Assembly: GCA_037951105.1 (NCBI GenBank)
Contig: JBAMJV010002946.1
Location: 1-64,000 of the forward strand
Reading direction: 5' to 3'
Origin: Echinarachnius parma
Lineage: Eukaryota > Echinodermata > Echinoidea > Clypeasteroida > Echinarachniidae
Length of the DNA: 64,000 nt
The notes below the pieces were generated by a model. That model searched no databases. It saw only the letters and a list, made by a program, of their open reading frames with translations, and was not told where the DNA came from. Position numbers and translations under genes: made by a program. Each line of letters begins with the position of its first letter. Position 1 is the first letter of the stretch. This document shows positions 1 through 11,194 of this stretch, one piece after another.

Positions 1-1000
1 TACCAGGGAAAGTTACAATGCTACAATAAAAAAATGCAATTCCTGTTCACTCATGCATAAAAGTTTGGTTTAATAAACCATAAAATTCACTCAGCAAACC
101 CAAACTGATCGCAATTGATCATGAATTTATCATATCACCCTCAATTTTGTAAGCTCCAAAGGACTTACCTCTCACAAATTGGAAGGCTAATTCCTGCGCA
201 ACCTAATTTTCACACCCTTTACAAAAGTGAGCAGTGCTCACCCAAGCATGAATTATTTTCGGACTTTTTGGTGTCATATGAAAGTTGAGTCCATAAGCTA
301 TCCATACAATATATAAAGTTACCTTTCCCCCCAGAATCATATATTTTTTTATTCGGCAGCCATTTCAAAAGTGTATAGTTTTTTTTTAGACACACGGTAG
401 ACCTTAAAGGCCCAGTCACAACTGTCACATATCACCGGATATAGCGCAAACGGATGCCCGACGGAAAATAATATTTTCAATCCGTTCGTATGCGTTTCTT
501 TTCCGTTCTTTGTCAGGCGATGTACGTTGTTCTATCCAGCGTAATGTTGTGTGCATGAATCAATGGAGACGACTTTCACCACCGGATAATTTGATTAAGC
601 AAATGTTCTATTCGTTTGGGCATCCGTTTACGGTATCGGAATATCGGATGTGACCGGGCCTGTACTATGTAGCTGCAAAATCATAAAAATTGTGAAGAAA
701 AAAAAACATGAGTGATTACTATTAGTAATGTTTGATTAACTATATTTTGTTTAACACGGATAGTCGGATACCATGGTCATGATGGTGGGTTTTAGTATTA
801 CAATACCTATATCATTCTGTAAAAATTGTATTTTTATAACACTATTGAGATATTCATATACAGGTTTTCTTATCGGTATTTGTAGATAGTTCTACTCGAA
901 ACTCGAAACTCGAAAGTTATTTTGTTAGTACATGACGATTACATTACAATATTAGTTTTATCGCAAGAGTTATCACTCTTAACATTTGAATAACGTATAT

Positions 1001-1256
1001 AGCCCCATATACATAAAACCCCGCTAGCTTTGTACCTTGCTATATAAGTGTACAAAGTACATGTATACAGTTTAGTGAGCAGCAAACAGTTTTCCTAGTC
1101 CCCAACTAGGGTTAGCTTGGTATATAAGCCTTAGGTACCCATATAATAATATTAAGATAACCATAGTTAGCAACTAATATAAATCTTACCAACGTCATCC
1201 AAAATAGACTTAGCAAGGAACTAAGCTAGCGGGGTTTCATGACAATGGACCCTGGT
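1001..1256. mobile_element. MITE family with CTAGCTTAGTTCC ends (copy 1)
   Basis: Imperfect inverted repeat: CCCCGCTAGCTTTGTACC… and …GGAACTAAGCTAGCGGGG. Two related copies lie at 32785-32948 and 42716-42958; all share AGTCCCCAACT or GCCAACTAGGGT-type inner motifs. Confidence 0.65.
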
Positions 1257-1302
1257 CAAAATTATTTAATATAAACTCTCATTGTCCGATCGGGCCGACT
1301 AA

Positions 1303-1745
1303 GACCCCGTTTACAGTGCAGGGCCGGGCCGAGACGCGTCTCGGCCCTGCTTAAATTGCGGTACTCGGGCCCCCCAATTTTGGTGCGTTTACAGTGGCGG
1401 TCTCGGCCCTCGCGGCCCGGCCGCCCTTTCAATATATTGTCGTAGTGGCGCTCTGCATGTAAACAAACCATTATTTTGGAGGCACGCCGGGGTCACAGAA
1501 CAAAGGCGCGTTATTTGCAATGAATTGTTTTCCCAATTTGGTACCGCATTTGGCCCTGCGTGCGTTTACAGTGAGAAAAAGCGGGGCCGAGACGCGTCTC
1601 GGCCGCGGCCGAGACTACCTCCAGAGCGGGGCCAAATGCGCGGCCACTTTTGGCCCCACATTTGGCCTTTTGAGCGTTTACAGTGAAAAAAAGGCCGGGC
1701 CGAGACGCGTCTCGGCCCGGCCTTTTTTTCACTGTAAACGGGGTC
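1303..1745. mobile_element. GC-rich Harbinger-like MITE with TAA target duplication
   Basis: Terminal repeats GACCCCGTTTACAGTG / CACTGTAAACGGGGTC are flanked by TAA at 1300-1302 and 1746-1748, the 3-bp target typical of PIF/Harbinger. The GTTTACAGTG motif recurs internally (near 1388, 1566, 1678) beside CGAGACGCGTCTCG palindromes. It is far richer in GC than its AT-rich surroundings and has no credible ORF. Confidence 0.8.
1675..1740. repeat. Perfect 66-bp palindrome, centre ACG|CGT
   Basis: Every base pairs with its mirror around 1707/1708: CGTTTACAGTG, seven A, then a GC-rich arm, mirrored with seven T. It lies at the right end of the GC-rich MITE. Confidence 0.9.
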
Positions 1746-2225
1746 TAAGTTCCTATATTTTTGCTGGCCTAAATACAAAAACGGCTGGTCCCAAGCCCGA
1801 TTGAGATTAGTCTTTTGACAAGCCTGTCTCGTCTGAGCTGAGTTGAATGCACGGAACGACTGGACAGCCGCGACTACTATGCACACTCTCTTGCGTAATT
1901 GCCGCCACTCGCCGGATAGTCTCCACCACGCGTTCAGTCGTTCATGCAGTGCAGCCATTTAGACGCGATCGCCTTGTTAAAAGGCTAGATTGAGATTTGA
2001 TCCCGTGATAATTATTCAGTTAATTTTGATTATTCTGTTAAATTCTATGATAATTTATGTGCATTATATTATACGATTGTTTTCCTCGTATGTTGAAACC
2101 TACTTGATTGATCGTCTCAACGTAAGACATGTGAGATAACTTCAATATTATACTGTACAGTATTAAAAAGGACAAATTACAGTGAATGTTAATGTTTAGA
2201 ATGTTTCATTTCGTATACCCATTTT

Positions 2226-2442
2226 GCGTTCCCATTAGAGCGAATTTCCGCGGCGAATTTTTTTTTTTCGCAGCGAATTATTTAAAAAAATCGCTCTGAG
2301 GAGTGATTAAAAAAATTCGCTTGCGAATATTCGCCATGTAACATTAATAATATATATGAATAATATATGAATAACACTGATTTGGTCCATGCGAATGTTC
2401 GTGGCGGAAATTCGCCGCGGAAATTCGCTCTAGTGGAAACGC
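2226..2442. mobile_element. Short inverted-repeat element with CGAATTTCCGCGG ends
   Basis: Left end GCGTTCCCATTAGAGCGAAT pairs with right end ATTCGCTCTAGTGGAAACGC. The interior holds several GCGAATT motifs. No ORF. Confidence 0.7.
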
Positions 2443-2529
2443 AGCTTTATAGTGTTCGCGTCTATAATTATGTACTATTAGGCGTAGGAGGCGGGGACTG
2501 GAGGGCTTCAGCCCCCTGCACATGAAATT

Positions 2530-2690
2530 TGGGCATAAACATGCCATATTCGGGAAAACCATCATATTCAGGAAAATCATTTCATATTCGGGCTAAACCA
2601 TGTTACATTCGGGCGAATACATCTTATTTTCGGTCAAAACCGTCTCATATATCCTGGCAAAATCGTGTTATTTTCGGACTATATTTATAT
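2530..2690 (+). repeat. Degenerate ~27-bp tandem repeat (CATATTCGGG…)
   Basis: Five to six imperfect units of ATTCGGGCAAAACCAT type, each starting near a TCATATTC/TTACATTC. A looser relative is at 29840-29900. Confidence 0.6.
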
Positions 2691-3900
2691 GCCATCGAAA
2701 ACATATTATTTTGGGTCATCAAAAAGGCGAGGACCTTTTTTTTTGTATTGCTTGTCGGGTGAAAAGTCGGGAAGGATAATTATTCGAGCAAAATACCTCG
2801 GCCCTCCTTCGAAAGAAGTTCCCTTATACGTCCATGTACGCATTGAGTTGTATTAGTTTATTTAATTAAATGAGTCTTCATATTTTTACCTGCGATTGTG
2901 TGTAGCTTTCAAAAAAGAAAGAACTGTTTTTATAAAATAAAAAAAACATGTATAAACAAGTATAGAAAAGGCGTCTTTTTTAGTTAAAAACTTTATTTCG
3001 ACAGGGAAATCCATCACAATATGTTTACAATAAATATATTTATTGACAAATAATGTCACGTACAAGTTCAGAAATGATTAAGAACAGAATATATGTCTGG
3101 TGGGAAAATGTCTACATTAACACAATACAAAAGTCATTGTAATAATGACCAACTAATGGTTTCGAACAATAGCAGCAAATTGTGCACAAATTGTTTTAAA
3201 TTAATCCTTTCCGAATTTTACTATTAAAGACTTTCAATGTAGTTCTTTGATGTGTAATAGATGTAATATGATATAGACCGAGGACATAATTGGGCTCTAT
3301 TTTTTTTTAAATATCCAAAGTGAAGTATAAATCGACTCGAAGTGGTATTCTAAGCCGCCAAAGAAATTTGCGTTTGGTTTGGCGTTATAAACACCTTGCT
3401 CAGGCGTTTATGACACTTATATTGTTGCGCTTCCCCAGTGATCAACGCTAAAAGAAATAATGACATGTATGTTCACTTGTAATAATAAAGCAAACTTGTT
3501 TTAAGTGAAGATCATGTTCATGCACTTCCAGGATTTTCAAAACTTCAGAAGTGGTTGGAACTCAGAGGTGGGACTAGTGGCGTAGCGTGGTCGGACTGAT
3601 TGGGGGCACACCTTTTGTCTCTCTTTGTTTTTGCAATAATATTATTGTCCTCTTATATTTTTTACTGTTTTGTCAAATGATTTGGGGCCAAGTTGGGTGG
3701 GGGGGGGGGTGGGGGGGGGGGGGGGGGTTGTCTACGCCGCTGAGCGTGACTATATCACAATCGACCAAAAGACGCATAATTATTATCGAATTATGATTCA
3801 ATGTTCGTGGGACTTCGCTCGAAAGGTTCGATCCGCGAAGCAGGAATCACTCATGTTAATGATAACTAGAGGGAATTGTGATCCCCTTCACAGCCGGTCT

Positions 3901-4074
3901 TCACAGTTCACACCCGTACAGTCGGGCGCCTTTCATGATGCGACACGCCACACAACCCGCTCGTTGGTCAGTGAACACGGGCTGCGCTGGTTGACCGCTG
4001 CAGAGATTGTGGTAGCACCGCCCCTCTTCTGGCGAGAGGCCGGTCAGCGTAGCGAGGGGCAGCTTGCTGGTGGG
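3901..4074 (-). CDS. Gene X terminal exon with a cysteine cluster
   Basis: The acceptor (gttccgctcttcag) is preceded by a pyrimidine-rich stretch and is phase 0, matching the phase-0 donor of the exon ending at 5924. It codes 57 residues, then TGA at 3901. Six cysteines lie in the C-terminal 40 residues, including C-x4-C and C-x2-C spacings, so zinc binding is possible but unproven. Candidate poly(A) signals (AATAAA on minus) lie near 3039-3044 and 2992-2997. A short element with GTGGCGTAG-type ends and a long poly-G run sits just downstream. Confidence 0.65.
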   Translation of the reverse strand, partial: PTSKLPLATLTGLSPEEGRCYHNLCSGQPAQPVFTDQRAGCVACRIMKGARLYGCEL

Positions 4075-7000
4075 CTGAAGAGCGGAACACATGGGAAAAG
4101 TTTTGCGTGAAGATTTTATAGTGAGGATAAAGTTCTGCATTCTATATTAATATGGTTGTTGGTGAGGTGGATTCACGGGTAAAAATGATCACGTTTGTGT
4201 ATTAAATTATAATTTTGGGGTGCATAAGTTTTGGACTTTGGTTTCAAAGAGAGAGGCAAATTATTATTTTTTAAATAAAAATGGAATAAAATCTGGAAAA
4301 TAATATAATTATATAAACCCCTCAAAAAAAGTTCGGAAACTCAAGTTTGATCGATCATATATCTCATATTTTTTTTAATAGCATATTTGAAATTGGTGTC
4401 ACAATAAAGCCTCATTATATACCTTTCAAACGGTGCATTATGTGTAGTGATTATGCAATTGGGGCGATTGCAGTAGCCCAGAGAATAGGGGGAGGCAGGA
4501 AGTGAAATGTCGCAAAATGGCTCAATGCATTTAATTTACGAGTGCATGACTGTGCTGACCAGTTTTTTAAAAGTTCACTTTCTATTGAATATACTGCCAC
4601 CCTTTCCATTCATCAAAATCATTGGAATTTGATACCATTTTAATGGAAATGATCTCTTCATTACGATGGCATATTAATCGTAAGGAATATGCAAATGGGG
4701 TGTGTGCAGCGAACCGGAATATGGAGATGAATGTAGGGGAGCCTCAAAAGTGACCCATTTTAAAACGCTCTGATTTCAAGGCACAACTGAGTCACTCTAT
4801 TCATGCGTTTTCAATTGAATTCTTCTCATTCATGGCCAACTCATTTAAGTCGCATTACATCCTCCACACAATGGTAAAAAACACCGACAACAAATCAGAG
4901 CGTTTTGAAATGGGTCACTTTTGAGGCTCCCCCACATTCATCTCTCTGCAGCCGCCCTTTACAAAAATCATTATAAATTTCACATTTTCATACAGAAGAG
5001 TTGTTGGGCTTTCCGTTGATATCAATTTGAATCATGAATATTTCATTTGAAATGCTAAAAAATCCTCCCAAAAGCTCGAAAAAAATGCAACGCTCTGATT
5101 TTTTGTCAACACCATATTTTTTGTCTGATTTCACACTCGACCCATCTCCATATTCCGGTTTGCTGCGCACAACCCATTTGCCTAATCATTACGATCAATA
5201 TGCCATCGTAATGAAAAGATAATTTCCATTAAAATGGTATCAAATTCCAATGATTTTGATGAATGGAAAGGGTTGCAGTATTCAATAGAAAGTGAACTTT
5301 CAAAAAACTGGTCAGCACAATCATGCACTAGTAAATTAAATGCATTGAGCCATTTTGCGACATTTTACTTCCTGCCTCCCCCTATTCTCTGGGCTACTGC
5401 AATCGCCCCAATTGCATAATCACTACACATAATGCACCGTTTGAAAGGTATATAATGAGGCTTTATTGTGAAACCAATTTCGAATATGCTTATTAAAAAA
5501 ACGAGAGATATGATCGATCAAAATTGAGTTTCCTGACTTTTTTTGAGGGGTTTATATCTAAAAGGGACAAAATGCTTACGATAACGATGGTGACTTTAAA
5601 AGATACCATTTGACAACAATGATGGTGATATTATTATGTTGAAGATGATGTTTAGCCTATACAATACAACTTGAACATGACATGATATGCCTAGGCTATC
5701 GTGATGGAGGGGATAGTATAAGTCATAATATTAAAGGACCCCTCCAGAACGAGATGGATTTTTCTCTCTATATATTGCAATGAGTTAGAGTGACGTGGTT
5801 GTGAAAATGGGAGCAAAGGGATCGAGCATTTTTTGTACTTTTTTGTCAAATAATTGGGGGCACGCGCACCCCCCCCCCCCCCCCCCGTAGCTACGCCACT
5901 TGCACCATGACGTAATCACTCACCTGTCTCCCCTCCATACCGAACCGGTGGTGAGCGAACTGGCTGTTGATCCGCCTCCGCATCCGGTCCTCGACCGATA
6001 CATCCGCCCTTCCAGTCGACCCTCTGCTAGTAGGACGAGTGGGGTCAAAGTTCACTGTCCGACCAATAATTGTGTCAGAGGTTATTGACCTCTGGCGACC
6101 CGAGTCGTCCATGGTAAAGGTCAGTGCTCGGAGGAGATCCAGCCGCCTGCGACTGGCCACCTTCAGCTGTCTGTCCATCTCATCTGTAATAATAATGTTC
6201 GCCAAGTGCAGATAAATATAGAAGTGGATTATAATAAACACAACAAAAAAAGTAAGTCCCCCCCCCCCTAATCAAAACAGCGTAACTTTTTAACCAAAAG
6301 GTTTTGAGCAAAATAACCTGGCAGAATTGTTTCTACACTCATTGGTTAACTTCTCTGTGAAAATGAGATTGATCCGTCAAGTCATGCATGAGTGAGCACA
6401 CATTAAAGGCAAAATTGTCACTTTTCAAAAGTCACAAGAGTAAAAAAGTGACAAGTTTGCGTGTGCTCACTCATGCATGACTTGACGGATCAATCTCATT
6501 TGCATAGAGAAGTTAGTTAAAGGCATATATGCGTGGGTTATTAGACGCGTGGATCCATCTTGCGCACTTTTACGCACGGTACGTAATCCCCATTGGCTCA
6601 GTTATAAGTAGCGATCGCAAACTTCCCCGCTTCCGAATACCCGAGTCAAAAATGCATTAAAAATAGTCGCGTTCGGAGATGTTTACGAGCGAAAATATCA
6701 CGTAACACGCTTCACCGCAACCGACTTCAAAGTGCCGCCGATTGATGGCTAGGTGACAGCGTGAGAAATTTGTTTGCTGCATGCAATTTCATAAGAAGGC
6801 CTTTGTTCAGATATTTTGAAGCACCTCTCTTCGATCGATCCAACATATATCTTGAGTTTACCTCGAGAGATTACGGTGGAGTCGAGTTGGAATTTGCTGA
6901 CTACCCTTTATAACCCACGCATATATGCCTTTAATAGATATAGTAACAATTCTGCTGAGTTATACTTTGCTTAAATTTTTTTCGTTAAAAAGTTACATTA

Positions 7001-10000
7001 TTTTGATTGGGGGGGGGGGGGGGGGGACTTAATTTTTTGGTTTGGTTTTATTGATCAGTATTGTTGAAATAAACCCAACAAAAAAGTAAGTCCCCCCTTA
7101 ATCAAAATAACGTAACTTTTAAACAAAAGAGTTTTGAGCAAAATAACTTGGCAGGATTGTTCCTACACTTATTGACTAACTTCTGTGTGAAAATAAAATT
7201 GGTCCGTCAAGTCATGCATGGGTGAGCACACATTAAAGGCAAAATTGTCACTTTTTTACTCTTGTGACTTTTGAAAAGTGAATGTGCTCACTTATGCATG
7301 ACTTGACGGATCAATTTCATTTTCACAGGGAAGTTAGTCAATAAGTGTAGAAACATATCTGTCAAGTTATTTTGCTCAAAACCTTTTGGTTAAAAAAGTT
7401 ACGCTATTTTGATTAGGGGGGACTTACTTTTTGTTGTTGTGTTTACATGTAGTTGGTATTATATATAGTTGGTTCGTTCGTTGGTTGGTCGGGTTGGTTG
7501 GGACCCCCCCCCCCCCCCCCCCCCGTCCGACTATAATCTGAGTACCCCCCCCCCCCCCCCCCGGGGTTGGGAAGCCTAATAACAAGGGAAATTATAAGAT
7601 TATACGGTGGTTGGTTGGTTAGAAGCGGTATATAACGAAGGAATGTATAGATCAAAGATGGTTAGTTGGTTCGTTGGTTGGTTTGGTTGGTATTTTGGGA
7701 AATTGGTTGGGCCGGCGGTTGGTTCGTTGGTTGATTGATTGGTTAGTTTGTTGGTCAATTGGTTGGTTGGGAAGCGGTACAACAAGGGAAAGTATAAGAT
7801 TATACGCGGTTGGTTGGTTGGTTGGTTAGAAGCGGTATATAACAAAGGAAAGAGGTTGGTTAGAAGCGGTATATAACAAAGGAAAGTGGTTGGTTGGTTG
7901 GTTGGTTGGTTGGTTTGGTTGATTGGTCGGTTGGTTGGATGGATGGACTTGGTCGGAATTACTTGGTGGATTAATGCTTGTGGTTTGGTTGGTTGTTAGG
8001 TAGACGAGGGTACTACGATATATAATATCTTATATTGGTGTCGTTCTGTTGTATATTGGTTTAACTGATTCAGATATTTAAATAATCAAATTTAGTCGAA
8101 TAGTTAGCTTAGTTATATGTCTGTAATTACCTATAGTATATGTCTAGTTAGATTTGTGGTCCGAATGCCCGGTAGACCAGTAGCCCATTTCATAAAACAC
8201 TTGCAAGTGTTGTAAGTGTCCAATTGGCTTGCTGTAACTAATTGGCTTGCTGTAACTATTTGGTCAACAGCCAATCAGCATGGAGCATTACAGCTGTTAT
8301 CATGGTAGTTGCAATAATTGGACACTTACAACAATTGCAACAGTTTTATGAAATGGGCTACAGTATAGTGTGGTTATCATGATAATAATAATGTCGTTGC
8401 TCTATAAACATTTATAATTATAGTAACGGCATTTCACTATATTTACCCCTTCATTTTGAAAAGTAGACGATCTATATCAATTACCTTGTTTTTTAATCCA
8501 TTCTCCGTACCAATCGGGATCATCAAATGAATGTATAACGAGATTCAGCCTCTGCCTTGTTCTGTTGAATCTTTCAAGAACTTCATTCTGCATTGGAGGA
8601 AATTAAACTGATTTAGGTTACGTTAGTGATGATGAAGACAGTATCATTATTTGCAATGTGGCTATAAACTATAACCATGAACCTGGCACGAATTGGGTCA
8701 TTAGGCGAGCTGGGAGTGTTGCATAAAGAGTTGCCATTAAACGCAAGTAAGAAAAAACGCGCATTTGAGCCAATCAGATTGGCGCTTCTCGGGTAAAACA
8801 AAAAATGGGTGCCTGGAAGGATTGGAGCGTGATTCATTAGCACTGTGTGTACATGCATGCAATATACTTGGCTGGAATACTCTCCAGGGAGTAGAACATG
8901 TGCACTTTGAATGTTGGATTTGTTGCAGCGTGTATCAGATGATCGGCCGGGGTAATAATAATGATGCGCCTCGACCGTCAAAAGACGGATCGTGCATATA
9001 AAACAATTACAATGCAATCTTACCACAGTCGAATTTGCTGGTGTCCCTCCACCCCTGCGTTGCATATGATGCTGATGTCTTAGTCGGTTATCTGGTCTCC
9101 TTCTGCTCCCCGTCATCAAACCCTTCTCCCGAACCTTTTGTCGTCCAGACAGAATTCTTTGCGCAGCGGGCGATTCTGCATCTTTACCGTGAATGGTGAC
9201 GTCTGCAAAAGAGACGTGCAGACCCTTCTTACCCTTCTTACATCCATGGTCATGCAGGTGAAGAATACTTTCCCGGCATGTTTTTATTTTTGCTGGAGAA
9301 GATCGGTTGCGAAGATTAACCTCAACATTATCTTTATCGCTGACGGCATCAAGCAGAAGCGGAGGTCGTTTGATGGTCGTATCATGCTGCGTTGCTATGC
9401 GACACTCTTTCCAAGCTGGAGATGACGTAAACATGAACTTCTTCTGTTCAGCTTCGATGGTAACCGGCCACCAAATCGATCTCGCCAATCTGGAAAACGC
9501 GTCTCTGGTGTCTAAAAGTGCAGCCACAATCGATCGGCGGAACGCGGTTTTCGGCGTTCCAAAATGAAGCCGCGGGATCTTCACGCTCCGCCACCAGTCT
9601 TGGATCCGCTGGACGCCAAACTGGAAGTCGATGGTAAACTTCATCACGCGCTCGTGCTCGACTATTCGGAATCGGAGCGGCGGCGGTTGGATGTGGCTTA
9701 GTACCCTCCGAAAAGGCTCGAAGCTCGCGGCGCGGTCACGGTCATGCTGGAGATATTCCCGTCGCTTTCGGTCATCTTCGGAAGTGCTCGAAGACATCTC
9801 GGCCAAGAGCTTAATAGTGGTTGTCATGGTATCGGAGAAATTTTCTAAATCTCGCGATGAGTCGGATGTAAACTTAGAAGTCTTCAGCCACTCACTCGCT
9901 ATGGCATGTTTGGATTTTGTTTTTTGTCTATTATGTGATTTACGTTCAACTGCTTGATCGATGAGAGATGGCGACGGTGTTGTTGATGTGGAGTTTGCAT

Positions 10001-11094
10001 CCATCGCTTCTGGTCTCAGTGGTCGTTTCCCGACCGAGGGCAGCTTCGTACGATTGTTTTTCTTCGTTTTCCTCATCTTGGGGATCCATTCAAATGGGCC
10101 TGCAGATTTGCTCAGCTCACCGAACCCGCGCGAACAATTCCGAAAAGTGACGAGCTCTGGTTTCGACATTGGTCGCCGATGCGTTGAATACATGGTAGAC
10201 GTTGATTCGGAATCTACCGGCGTGGACGCCCGAAGTGGAACGAAATTCACATAATGTGGCTGCCATTGAGTTATCGGAGGTAGAATGGTTGGCGGTGCTG
10301 TCTGTGAGTAGAGATGCGATGGCAACTTATTTGCATGCGTCCTGTGGCCAGTTTTCTGTGTAGTCACAAAAAAAGGAAAACAAAATCTAAAAAGATCTCG
10401 AGATACTATAGACATAATTATAAAATTTAATCTGATATAGGCGTACAAAAATATAATACAGTATAAATATGGCAGATCAAGTGGATATAACAATACAAGA
10501 TATAGGTGGGTGAATGCATTGAATGAACAAAAATTATTTCTAGTGGTCAACCAAACCGATTATATACTGTAGTATGTACTGGGCGGGGAGGGGGCGGGGG
10601 TTCAGGTTGTGAAACCAAATCAATATCAAAACAAACAAAGTAATTTAACTGACCTTGTGTGTCTTAAATGACGACAATGATGGCAATGGCCTAATGTTGA
10701 TTGACGAAGTTCTAGCGTTTCCATTGCCAGGCGAAGCTGTTCGGCATTCCGGTCTCTTATTTCGCCTTCGGTCTCGAGACCTCCCGGAAACCTCCGAAGT
10801 ACCATTCGTACCTTCGTCCTTTCGGGATAGTGATGATTCCTTTTGATTTCGTATGGTGCCTTCTCGAGACGAACTTGGTGGACGGGGAAGTTTCCTCTTG
10901 GTGCTAGAGCCAGCAGTTTGTTCATTTACGGACACTTGTACTCGTTGCGTGATGTCTTTAGATAACCTTCTTGAATTAAAATCGTTAGCCGTATCTTTCC
11001 GAAGGCTGCCCGAAGGTTGTAAAACCTTGAAGGAAGTACCAGTTTTCTTTCCCCGCTGATTTTCTGACATATTGTAAGCGTTAATTTGAGACAT
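3901..11094 (-). CDS. Gene X: unrecognised five-exon gene, ~769 aa, basic and largely disordered
   Basis: Exons (minus strand, coding order): 11094-10654, 10355-9024, 8587-8485, 6183-5924, 4074-3901 (TGA). All introns are GT-AG and the phases join exactly (0, 0, 1, 0), giving 147+444+121+57 codons. The chosen ATG (11094) has G at -3. The upstream frame is open to a TAA near 11180 without another ATG, so a 5' non-coding exon starting near 11194 is likely. The N-terminal ~250 residues are Ser/Arg/Lys-rich and look disordered. The middle has Trp-rich stretches (QDWWRS, ARSIWWP). Residues ~592-712 look alpha-helical (start NEVLERFNRTR, then DWYGEWIKKQ). The last exon carries a possible Cys cluster (CYHNLC ... 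CVAC). I do not recognise the family and assign no function. Confidence in the exon chain is good; the 5' end is less certain. Confidence 0.8.
4312..5557. mobile_element. 1.25-kb foldback element
   Basis: Arms 4312-~4745 and ~5135-5557 are long imperfect inverted copies; outer ends are TATAAACCCCTCAAAAAAAG and its complement. A second inner inverted pair (GCCTCAAAAGTGACCCATTT, 4742, against 4900-4930) fills the middle, so nearly the whole 1.25 kb can fold. No protein gene is visible; short ORFs are by-products of the arms. Confidence 0.8.
6250..7032. mobile_element. Inverted-repeat element A1, interrupted
   Basis: Ends AAGTAAGTCCCCCCC and GGGGGGGACTTAA; inner inverted motifs CCGTCAAGTCATGCATGAG pair around 6370-6500. 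It is split by a second element at 6518-6934. A sister copy, A2, follows at 7085-7430. Confidence 0.75.
6518..6934. mobile_element. Nested piggyBac-like MITE with TTAA target site
   Basis: Terminal inverted repeats AGGCATATATGCGTGGGTTA / TAACCCACGCATATATGCCT are each flanked by TTAA. It sits inside A1; the sister copy A2 has no insert at the equivalent point (~7335). The interior has no transposase ORF. Confidence 0.85.
7085..7430. mobile_element. Inverted-repeat element A2, uninterrupted
   Basis: Ends AAAAAGTAAGTCCCCCC and GGGGGGACTTACTTTTTG; same inner hairpin motif as A1 (CCGTCAAGTCATGCAT). It provides the empty-site version of A1. Confidence 0.8.
7448..8000. repeat. TTGG-rich repeat tract with long C runs, gene X intron 3
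   Basis: Parent-like version of the 26.3-26.7 kb segment: GGTTGGTT arrays, repeated GAAGCGGTATATAACAA-type phrases and two poly-C runs (7503-7524, 7547-7562). Confidence 0.85.
8185..8361. mobile_element. MITE with AGCCCATTTCATAAAAC ends (copy 1)
   Basis: Ends pair as TAGCCCATTTCATAAAAC and GTTTTATGAAATGGGCTA. The interior has CCAATTGGCTTGCTGTAACT-type repeats and TGATTGGCTGTTGACCAAAT. Copy 2 is at 22320-22462 in the opposite orientation. Confidence 0.8.
9024..10355 (-). CDS. Gene X exon 2, the 1,332-bp main coding exon
   Basis: The acceptor follows a T-rich tract (…gactacacag) and the donor is GTG|gtaaga. Both ends are phase 0. The reading frame stays open about 400 bp into the following intron (to 8613), which can make the exon look like a 645-codon single-exon gene. 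The tail of that longer frame has no coding character, while the donor joins in frame to the exon at 8587-8485. It encodes about 444 residues, rich in Ser, Arg and Lys, with a more ordered central part containing several tryptophans. Confidence 0.8.
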
Positions 11095-11194
11095 GTCGAA
11101 TTTTGCCGAGCCCTTCCGACTTCTGCCCGAAGGTGACCGAGCCCTCACTACCGAGGCAGGTGGTCGATGCCGAGGGGGTATTTAGTTCATCTAT

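Noticed and set aside
1520-1958. GC-rich ORFs of 94-130 codons around 1.5-1.9 kb
   Set aside because: They arise from the palindromic modules of the GC-rich MITE; both strands are equally open.
4988-5419. 60-62 codon ORFs
   Set aside because: Lie in the arms of the foldback element.
8613-9023. Extension of the gene X large frame as one 645-codon ORF
   Set aside because: A clear donor at 9023 joins in phase to a good exon at 8587-8485; the extension has no coding character and runs into intron.
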